Assembly: GCA_002350625.1 (NCBI GenBank)
Contig: DEFE01000058.1
Coordinates: forward strand, 6,603 to 17,151
Length of the DNA: 10,549 nucleotides
Direction of reading: 5' to 3'
Source: Lachnospiraceae bacterium UBA2860
GTDB lineage: Bacteria > Bacillota > Clostridia > Lachnospirales > Lachnospiraceae
Below, piece after piece: positions 1 through 6,053 of this stretch. Position numbers and translations under genes: made by a program. Every line of letters starts with the position of its first letter. The stretch's first letter is position 1. Below the pieces are notes generated by a model. The model did no database searches. It had not been told where the DNA came from and saw only the letters and a list, made by a program, of their open reading frames with translations.

Positions 1-1
1 G

Positions 2-25
2 GAAGAGCAGACGGACGGGGCGTAA
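2..25 (+). CDS. Possible C-terminal end of an upstream gene, perhaps addB (partial)
   Basis: The first 25 bases are GC-rich and one frame reads EEQTDGA followed by a TAA stop. Its third codon positions are mostly G or C (GAA GAG CAG ACG GAC GGG GCG), matching the codon style of addA downstream. The sequence turns abruptly AT-rich straight after the stop. In Firmicutes addB normally lies directly upstream of addA, so this could be the addB tail, but seven codons cannot identify a gene. The other two forward frames are also open here (to stops at 68 and 96), so the frame choice rests only on composition. Confidence 0.3.
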   Translation, partial: EEQTDGA

Positions 26-65
26 AATTAAAAACGAAAAACCTGATGATAAATTTGAAGTCCGG

Positions 66-74
66 TGATATACT
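66..74 (+). promoter_or_regulatory. Candidate extended -10 promoter for the ATPase gene pair
   Basis: The sequence TGATATACT matches an extended -10 element (TG, one base, TATACT), with the hexamer at 69-74. It lies 57 bases before the ATPase start codon in AT-rich DNA. No good -35 hexamer sits 17 bases upstream, so any promoter would depend on the extended -10. A short dyad (CTTTCT, two bases, AGAAAG) at 73-86 overlaps the expected transcription start and could be an operator. This is a motif match only. Confidence 0.35.
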
Positions 75-130
75 TTCTTCAGAAAGAAAATATTAACGCA
101 AAACACGTTTTTATATTGGAGGCGATTGAT

Positions 131-1285
131 ATGAAACTTCTGAGAGTTACAGCGGACGGAGTGCCGCTTTTTAAGGAAAAGCTTGATATATGTTTTTATG
201 CACAGCAGAGAGTGTCAGATGAGCAGAAGGATATGCTTTATTCGCTGTTTTCAAATATATATTTGAATCCGGCTAATGGCTTTATTGGTATTAATGCTTC
301 AGGAAAGACCTCCGTGTTAAAGCTGATCCTTTTGTCGCTGGGGATCATTAATAACGAACCGATCAACCACATTGAAACCAGGGATATTCTGGGAAATACC
401 GGGAAGGCGGTGCTGAACATCTTCTTCTACTCAGAATCAAATAAGGAGATATGCCGTCTTGAAACAATGATTACTTCGAAGCAGACAAAGACGGAGGGGA
501 CTGTATATAGAATATTGTCTGAAAAAATATGGTCAAAGCAGGCTGACGAGGTGATTACGCGCAAATCTATGCTTGATTTTGAAGGCAAGGATCCTGTAAT
601 GATCAGAAGCGAAAAAGAGGATTTCCTGTCAGATGATGTCAGTATCATGATCGCCCGAAATAAAAAGACTGGGGAAAACATGAGGGTGGTGAATTTGCTT
701 CAATTCACAAATATTAATGTTCTTCCTTTTGCCGACAATATACCGGCAGAGGTCATTACCTATTTGGATCCGACGATTGAAAGCCTGCGGTTTGATGAGA
801 AGGATCAAAAAACGGTCATTCGGCTGAAATTCAAGGGTAAAGAAGAGATTGTGATGAATCATCCGATCCAATTGAACAATTACTTGTCCTCAGGGACGGT
901 AAAGGGCATGATCATTTTTACGCTGGCTCAGGAAGTATTGCAGAAGGGCGGCTACATGATAGTTGATGAGATCGAGAACCATTTTAATAAAGAAATCGCA
1001 ACTACACTGATGCGCTTCTTTATGGATAGCAAATTGAATAAGAATGGCGGCACTTTGATTTTCTCGACGCATTATCCAGAGCTGCTTGATGAGTACGATA
1101 GAAACGACGGGATTTTTATCATCAGAAACAGAAGCGGGATTACAGTTGAAAACTTGAGCACAATTCTGAAAAGGAATGATATAAAGAAGAGCGATGCATA
1201 TCAGAGCGGCTTCCTGGAAGGAACGACTCCTATGTATGAAGCGTATATACGCTTGAAGAAAAGCATAGCTGCAGCACTTAAGTAG
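131..1285 (+). CDS. AAA/ABC-like ATPase of a putative two-gene defence module
   Basis: This is a 384-residue cytosolic P-loop ATPase of the ABC/SMC-like AAA class (AAA_15/AAA_21 type). Visible motifs are a Walker A GINASGKTS at residues 53-61, an ABC-signature-like LSSGT at 252-256, a Walker B ending in VDEIEN with D279 and E280, and a switch histidine in STH at 312-314. About 190 residues separate Walker A from the signature, so there is no long SMC coiled coil and no membrane segment. I chose the ATG at 131 because GGAGG at 118-122 precedes it by eight bases; a GTG at 65 in the same frame has no such site and overlaps the candidate promoter. The stop is ten bases before the next start, so the two genes are probably co-translated. 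Related ATPases act as sensors or switches in AbiL, PARIS, OLD and retron systems, each with a partner effector. The ATPase class is clear; the defence role is inferred. Confidence 0.85.
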   Translation: MKLLRVTADGVPLFKEKLDICFYAQQRVSDEQKDMLYSLFSNIYLNPANGFIGINASGKTSVLKLILLSLGIINNEPINHIETRDILGNTGKAVLNIFFYSESNKEICRLETMITSKQTKTEGTVYRILSEKIWSKQADEVITRKSMLDFEGKDPVMIRSEKEDFLSDDVSIMIARNKKTGENMRVVNLLQFTNINVLPFADNIPAEVITYLDPTIESLRFDEKDQKTVIRLKFKGKEEIVMNHPIQLNNYLSSGTVKGMIIFTLAQEVLQKGGYMIVDEIENHFNKEIATTLMRFFMDSKLNKNGGTLIFSTHYPELLDEYDRNDGIFIIRNRSGITVENLSTILKRNDIKKSDAYQSGFLEGTTPMYEAYIRLKKSIAAALK

Positions 1286-1295
1286 GAGGCTGCCT

Positions 1296-1823
1296 ATGAA
1301 GTTAGCTAAATATATGGCCTGCATATGTGAGGGATCTGCTGAAACCGCCATCATGGACATTCTTTTGGATCATGATCTTTTGATTTTTACCAGAGAGGAA
1401 ATGTTAGAAGAAAAAGTCATCCGCTGCAGAGATGGAAAGCGCTTTGAAGAGAAATACTTAAGAAAAGGATTCCTGGATAAAATCTCTGTCATTCGAATTC
1501 TTGATTCGCGTCGTGAGAATTTTAAACTTAGTAAAGCTTACGGGCATAAAGTCGACGTAATCAATGTGATCACTGCTCCGGAAATTGAGATGTTGATTAT
1601 CCTTAATGAGAATAAATACAAGGAGTTTAAGAAGTCCGGAAAGAAACCAAGTGGATTCTGCAAAGAGGACTTAAGAATGCCAGACGTGAAGTCATACAGA
1701 TTCGTGCAGGACTATTTCTCGGATCCTGATATGCTTCTGGCTGCAATCAAGAAATATCAGGAGATTTCAAAGATCCATAAGGATGAATATACACTGTTGG
1801 ATCTGATAAAGAAGCAGGGATGA
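1296..1823 (+). CDS. Small partner protein with RloB/TOPRIM-like acidic motifs, function unknown
   Basis: This is a 175-residue soluble protein that I cannot assign firmly to a named family. Its start is well supported: GGAGG at 1285-1289 overlaps the ATPase stop codon and lies six bases before the ATG. Three hydrophobic strands end in conserved-looking acidic motifs: CEGSAE at residues 11-16 (E12, E16), ILDSRRE at 68-74 (D70), and TAPEIEMLIIL at 93-103 (E96, E98). This order resembles the TOPRIM or RloB pattern (EG..E, then D, then a NP.FE-like motif) of effectors paired with ABC-like ATPases, for example AbiLii with AbiLi or AriB with AriA. It is shorter than AriB-type proteins. The C-terminal part is lysine-rich and helical in character. 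The likely role is effector or regulator of the upstream ATPase; nuclease activity is a hypothesis. Confidence 0.7.
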   Translation: MKLAKYMACICEGSAETAIMDILLDHDLLIFTREEMLEEKVIRCRDGKRFEEKYLRKGFLDKISVIRILDSRRENFKLSKAYGHKVDVINVITAPEIEMLIILNENKYKEFKKSGKKPSGFCKEDLRMPDVKSYRFVQDYFSDPDMLLAAIKKYQEISKIHKDEYTLLDLIKKQG

Positions 1824-1868
1824 TAGGACTCTGTGATTGGCACAGGCTGTCTCCGGGGAGGATGAGTG
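1824..1868 (+). other. Short spacer between the gene pair and addA, with the addA ribosome binding site
   Basis: These 45 bases contain no convincing promoter, hairpin or T-run. GGGGAGG at 1855-1861 is a strong ribosome binding site for addA. The absence of a terminator suggests that transcripts of the ATPase pair continue into addA. Confidence 0.6.
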
Positions 1869-4800
1869 ATGGCTGTCAATTGGACGGATGAACAGAGACA
1901 GGTAATCGAGACGCGAGGACGGAACATCCTCGTGAGCGCTGCCGCGGGCAGCGGCAAAACGGCCGTACTCGTCGAGCGGATCATGGAGAGAATCCTTGAC
2001 AAAGAGGATCCGGTAAATATCGATGAGCTTCTCATTGTGACGTTTACAAAAGCGGCGGCAGGAGAGATGCGCGAGCGGATCACGGAGCGGATCGCGGACG
2101 CACGGGACGCCGACCCGGAAAATGCGCACCTCATGCAGCAGACGGCGCTGATTCCCGGGGCTCTCATCACGACGATCGACGGCTTCTGCGCCTTCGTTTG
2201 CCGGAATTACGGGCATCTGATCGGCCTTGTGCCGGGGCAGAGTGTCGCGGAAGCGGGAGAAGTGACGCTCATGAAGCAGGATGCACTCGCGGACGTGCTC
2301 GCAGCTGCACATGCGGAGGAGGACCCGGATTTCAGGGAGCGTTTCCTTACCTGCATCGAGACATACGCGACGGGAAAGAATGAGCGGCCGGTTGAGGATG
2401 CGATTCTGCGCATCGCAGGGGCAGCCGAGAGCGCGCCGGATCCCGAGGGATGGATGGAGATGTGCCAGACGGACGCCGGCGCGGATACTGTAGAGGAGCT
2501 TTTTGAGACCGCATGGATGCGCGAGATTATGGCTGATGCGGCGGCGGACGCGGAGAACGGATACTTCTACGCGAAGCGCAATCTCGAGCTTACGGAGGAG
2601 GCCGACGGGCTGGATGCCTACCGCGCAGTTGCGGAGTCGGAATATGCGCTCTTTGCCGAGCTTAGTCACATCCTGAAGAAGGCGGGCTCATGCCTCGCGG
2701 CTTATGAGAGATGCCGGCAGCTCCTCATCGACTTCCAACCGCTGCGCCTGCCGGGGAAAAAGCCCGCGGCGGGACAGGATTCCCGGAAGTTTGATCTTTT
2801 TAAGGAATACCGGAAGGTACATAAGGACATCCGGGATAATCTGCTCGCGGCTTATTTTCCGATGCCGGCCGAGGATGTACTTGCCTTTACGAAGACGGCG
2901 GAGGCGCCGCTGCAGATGCTGATCGAACTGGCGCAACGCTTTCGCACGCGCTTTCAGGAGATCAAGGCGTCGAAGCAGAAGATGGACTTTTCGGACCTTG
3001 AGCACTATGCACTTCAGATTCTCAGGGACGAGCATGGCAGGACCTATGCGGCGCGCGAGCTGGCGGCCCGCTTCCGCGAGGTCATGATCGATGAGTACCA
3101 GGACAGCAACTACCTGCAGGAAGAAATCCTGACGGCGGTCAGCCGCAATGAAGATGGAGAAGAGAATTACTTCTGCGTCGGCGACGTGAAGCAGAGCATC
3201 TACAGCTTCCGGCAGGCGCGGCCGGAGCTGTTCCTCATGAAGGAAGCGTCGTACGATAAGTGCGGTGGGACGTCGGACTCGTCAGACGTCGCCGGGACTT
3301 CAGCTGGTACTGAAACATCTGATTTGTCAGAAGCAACCGACGCCGCAGCTGTATTCGCAGATAACTCGGAAAAATATAACGCCTCCCACATCGTAAGCAG
3401 CGGTGTGCGCATCGACCTGCACAGGAATTTCCGCAGCCGGACGGAGGTCATTGACGCGGTCAATGGCATCTTCGAGCAGATTATGTGCCGCGGGATCGGC
3501 GGCGTAGAATATGATGAGGACGCTGCGCTGGTCGCTGGAGCAACCTATCCGCCGGCGCCTGGCATGACGACCGAGATGATCGCAGTGCTGAAGGAGGACG
3601 CCGACACGGATGACGCACACACCGGGGGAAAATCGGATGTGACGGATGTGCATGAGCTGGAGGCGCGCGCCATCGGTGCGCGGATCCGGGCGCTGGTCGC
3701 GGACGGGGAGATCTATGACCGCGCGATCGGCGGCATGCGGCGCGTCACGTACAGAGATATCGTGATCCTTCTGCGCACGATGGAGGGATGGGCGGATACA
3801 TTCTCCGAGGTTCTGACGGGGATGCGCATCCCGAATTACTCCACGGCGAAGAGCGGCTACTTCACGGCGCAGGAGGTGCAGACGGTTCTGCAGTTCCTTG
3901 CGGTCACGGACAATCCGCGGCAGGATATCCCATTTGCGGCGGTGCTGACGAGCGCATTTGCGGGTGTCTCCGCCGAAGAGCTCGCGCTCATCAGGACGGC
4001 GGATCTCGCGACGGCGCTGTCGGGAAGCAAGAAGCGCGCGGACGTCCCGCTGTACGATGCGGCGAGGGCGTATGCAGCGTATGGAGAGACCGGACAAAGC
4101 GGCAGCGCAGATGCGGCCGGCCTGGCGAGCAGCGAAAGTGACAGCATACCGAAGGACAGCAGACATGGCAGTATGTCGGCGGACAGTGAACCCGGCGCCA
4201 GTCAGCAGATAAACCTCGCGCTTAAGGAGAAGCTTCGCGCCTTCTTCGCCTTCTACGACAGCATCCGCGAGGCGGCGCCGGACACGCCGCTCCACGAGCT
4301 GATCAGCCGCATTCTCATGGAGAGCGGCTTCTACGACTACGCGTGCGCGCTGCCGGGCGGCGCGCAGAGAGCCGTCAATCTGGACATGCTCATCGACAAG
4401 GCGGCGGCCTATGAGGAGACGAGCTACAGCGGCCTCTTCAATTTCATCCGTTACATCGACAACCTGCAAAAGTACAGCCAGGATTTCGGGGAGCTGAGCG
4501 CGATCTCCGAGCAGGCGGACGTTGTCCGCATATACAGCATTCACAAGAGCAAAGGCCTCGAGTACCCGATCGTCTTTGTGGCGGGGCTGAGCAAGAGCTT
4601 CAACATGCAGGACGCAAATGCCGACCTCCTGATTCACCCCTCACTCGGCATCGCCGCGAGCAGCGTCGATCTCGAGCGGCGCACGAAGGCGGGGACGCTG
4701 AAGCGGACTGCGATCCGCGGCCGCATGCTGAAGGACAGCCTCGGGGAGGAGCTCCGCGTGCTGTACGTCGCGCTCACGCGCGCGCAGCAGAAGCTGATCA

Positions 4801-5936
4801 TCACGGGGACCGTCAGCTCGGAGAAAGCGCTTGCGGAGATGTCCTTGCTCATCCCGGACACGGACAGGCAGCTGCCGGCCGGTTATCTTCGAAAATGCCG
4901 CGACGCCTGGCATTTCCTCTACCCGGCAGCGCTGCGGATGTCTGACAGGGCAGCGCGGATCGGCGTGGCGCCGGCCGTGCAGCTGATGGTCCGCCGCGCG
5001 TCGGATCTGGTGGTCGAGGAGCTTGAGACAGGCGTCCGCCGGGAGGACGCGCTCGAGATGCTGCGCTCGGTGAGAAGCGGCGCAGTTTATGACGCCGCCG
5101 TGCGGGAGGAGCTGGAGAGACGTTTCTCCTATGTCTATCCGCACGCCATGAGTGCGGCCGTGCCGGTAGAGATCAGTGTCTCGGAGATGAAGAAGGCTGC
5201 GATCCGCGGCGCGGACGGGCCGCTCATGCAGGCGGAGGAGACGGCGGAGATCCTGCCGGCGACGACCGAAGGCCTCTCCGCCACAGAGCGCGGTACGGCC
5301 TATCACCGCGTGTGCGAGCTGCTTGACTTCGCCGCGCTTGCTTCTCTCAATGGAGATGCGCTCACCGCAGCCTGCGCGGCGCAGATGCGGGAGATGACAA
5401 AGAGCGGGAGACTGACAGAGGAAGAGATGGCAGCGGTGCGGCCGGAGGACATCGCAGGCCTTGCCGCAAGTCCGCTCGGGCAGCGGATGGCGGCGGCGCA
5501 CAGCCGCGGCGGGCTTGTCCGCGAGCAGCCCTTCGTGCTTGGCATGGACGCGTCGGAGATCCGCGAAGACTGGCCGCGGGATGAGATGGTTTTCGTGCAG
5601 GGAATTATTGATGCTTTCTTCTATGAATCCAAAGATGCGCGCGCTGATGCGCAAGCGGACGCGCACGCAGCTAAGGAAGCAGATAAAGAAGCGGATAGAG
5701 AAACGGATAGAGAAACAGATAGAGAAACAGATAGAGAAACAGATCGAGAGACAGATCGAGAGGCGATCATTCTTTTAGATTACAAGACGGACCGCGTCAG
5801 CGAGGCGGAGGAGCTTGTCCGCAGGTACCGCGTGCAGCTCGATACTTACGCGGAGGCGCTTGAGCGCGTCACGGGCCTTCCTGTCGCAGAGAAGAAAATC
5901 TGGTCCTTTGCATTGATGCAGGAAGTGACAATCTAG
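1869..5936 (+). CDS. addA: AddAB helicase-exonuclease, subunit AddA
   Basis: AddA is the UvrD/RecB-like helicase and nuclease subunit of AddAB, which resects double-strand breaks for RecA and degrades foreign linear DNA. Motifs in order are Walker A AAAGSGKT (K30), motif II DEYQD (408-412), motif III GDVKQSIYSFR (438-448), HRNFRSR (518-524), motif V SIHKSKGLE (890-898) and motif VI LYVALTRAQQKL (965-976). The C-terminal nuclease shows RGTAYH (H1146), QGIID (D1248), DYKTD (D1304, K1306) and QLDTY (Q1323, Y1327), so it should be active. I prefer the ATG at 1869, seven bases after GGGGAGG; a GTG one codon earlier is only four bases away. At 1355 residues it is longer than the roughly 1230 of Bacillus AddA. 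The excess lies in low-complexity inserts after motif III, around residues 739-780, and between D1248 and D1304. addB is not in the window unless its tail is at 2-25. Confidence 0.97.
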   Translation: MAVNWTDEQRQVIETRGRNILVSAAAGSGKTAVLVERIMERILDKEDPVNIDELLIVTFTKAAAGEMRERITERIADARDADPENAHLMQQTALIPGALITTIDGFCAFVCRNYGHLIGLVPGQSVAEAGEVTLMKQDALADVLAAAHAEEDPDFRERFLTCIETYATGKNERPVEDAILRIAGAAESAPDPEGWMEMCQTDAGADTVEELFETAWMREIMADAAADAENGYFYAKRNLELTEEADGLDAYRAVAESEYALFAELSHILKKAGSCLAAYERCRQLLIDFQPLRLPGKKPAAGQDSRKFDLFKEYRKVHKDIRDNLLAAYFPMPAEDVLAFTKTAEAPLQMLIELAQRFRTRFQEIKASKQKMDFSDLEHYALQILRDEHGRTYAARELAARFREVMIDEYQDSNYLQEEILTAVSRNEDGEENYFCVGDVKQSIYSFRQARPELFLMKEASYDKCGGTSDSSDVAGTSAGTETSDLSEATDAAAVFADNSEKYNASHIVSSGVRIDLHRNFRSRTEVIDAVNGIFEQIMCRGIGGVEYDEDAALVAGATYPPAPGMTTEMIAVLKEDADTDDAHTGGKSDVTDVHELEARAIGARIRALVADGEIYDRAIGGMRRVTYRDIVILLRTMEGWADTFSEVLTGMRIPNYSTAKSGYFTAQEVQTVLQFLAVTDNPRQDIPFAAVLTSAFAGVSAEELALIRTADLATALSGSKKRADVPLYDAARAYAAYGETGQSGSADAAGLASSESDSIPKDSRHGSMSADSEPGASQQINLALKEKLRAFFAFYDSIREAAPDTPLHELISRILMESGFYDYACALPGGAQRAVNLDMLIDKAAAYEETSYSGLFNFIRYIDNLQKYSQDFGELSAISEQADVVRIYSIHKSKGLEYPIVFVAGLSKSFNMQDANADLLIHPSLGIAASSVDLERRTKAGTLKRTAIRGRMLKDSLGEELRVLYVALTRAQQKLIITGTVSSEKALAEMSLLIPDTDRQLPAGYLRKCRDAWHFLYPAALRMSDRAARIGVAPAVQLMVRRASDLVVEELETGVRREDALEMLRSVRSGAVYDAAVREELERRFSYVYPHAMSAAVPVEISVSEMKKAAIRGADGPLMQAEETAEILPATTEGLSATERGTAYHRVCELLDFAALASLNGDALTAACAAQMREMTKSGRLTEEEMAAVRPEDIAGLAASPLGQRMAAAHSRGGLVREQPFVLGMDASEIREDWPRDEMVFVQGIIDAFFYESKDARADAQADAHAAKEADKEADRETDRETDRETDRETDRETDREAIILLDYKTDRVSEAEELVRRYRVQLDTYAEALERVTGLPVAEKKIWSFALMQEVTI
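5682..5765 (+). repeat. 12-base tandem repeat inside addA encoding D-[RK]-E-[TA] units
   Basis: Seven consecutive 12-base units begin at 5682, 5694, 5706, 5718, 5730, 5742 and 5754. The core unit is GATAGAGAAACA; three copies (from 5706) are identical and the outer copies differ by one to a few bases. They encode DKEA, five DRET units and DREA (AddA residues 1272-1299). Because the unit is a multiple of three, gain or loss of copies changes protein length without breaking the frame. The stretch is more AT-rich than flanking addA and uses AGA codons where the gene otherwise prefers CGC or CGG. Confidence 0.95.
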
Positions 5937-5988
5937 AGTTCCGGCTTCACGCTTTCGCATGCAGGAACACTCTAGAGCCCCGGCTTCA
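5932..5988 (+). repeat. Imperfect direct and inverted repeats just after addA
   Basis: TCTAGAGTTCCGGCTTCA at 5932-5949 overlaps the addA stop codon and recurs at 5971-5988 with two changes. As the TCTAGA core is self-complementary, 5932-5942 can also pair with GGAACACTCTAGA at 5964-5976 to make a hairpin with a two-base bulge. No T-run follows, so it is not a clear terminator; it could stabilise or pause the 3' end of the addA transcript. Confidence 0.55.
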
Positions 5989-6011
5989 AACGGCAGAAAC
6001 CGATCCTTAAA

Positions 6012-6051
6012 AGACCAGGCGCTTCCCGCCATTGCCGGAAGCGCCTGGTCT
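6012..6051 (-). terminator. Perfect 15-bp hairpin terminator between convergent addA and ABC exporter genes
   Basis: AGACCAGGCGCTTCC at 6012-6026 pairs perfectly with 6037-6051 around a ten-base loop. Read on the minus strand, the stem begins two bases after the ABC exporter stop codon and ends in TCTTTTAA, giving a short T-tract typical of an intrinsic terminator. On the plus strand the stem lacks a following T-run, but so stable a hairpin may also slow transcription arriving from addA. Confidence 0.8.
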
Positions 6052-6053
6052 CA

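Noticed and set aside
65..130. An upstream GTG start that would add 22 residues to the ATPase
   Set aside because: It lacks a ribosome binding site and overlaps the candidate -10 element, whereas the ATG at 131 has GGAGG at ideal spacing.
3327..4637. A 436-codon minus-strand open frame inside addA
   Set aside because: It lies wholly within addA, has no recognisable motif, and is an Arg-rich antisense shadow.
5682..5765. The 12-base tandem repeat considered as a CRISPR array or a phase-variable switch
   Set aside because: There are no spacers, and a unit divisible by three cannot switch the gene off by frameshift; only length variation is plausible.
5461..5778. A plus-strand open frame overlapping the addA repeat and reading as repeated I-E-K-Q units
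   Set aside because: It stays open only because the 12-base repeat keeps every frame periodic; the addA frame carries the nuclease motifs.
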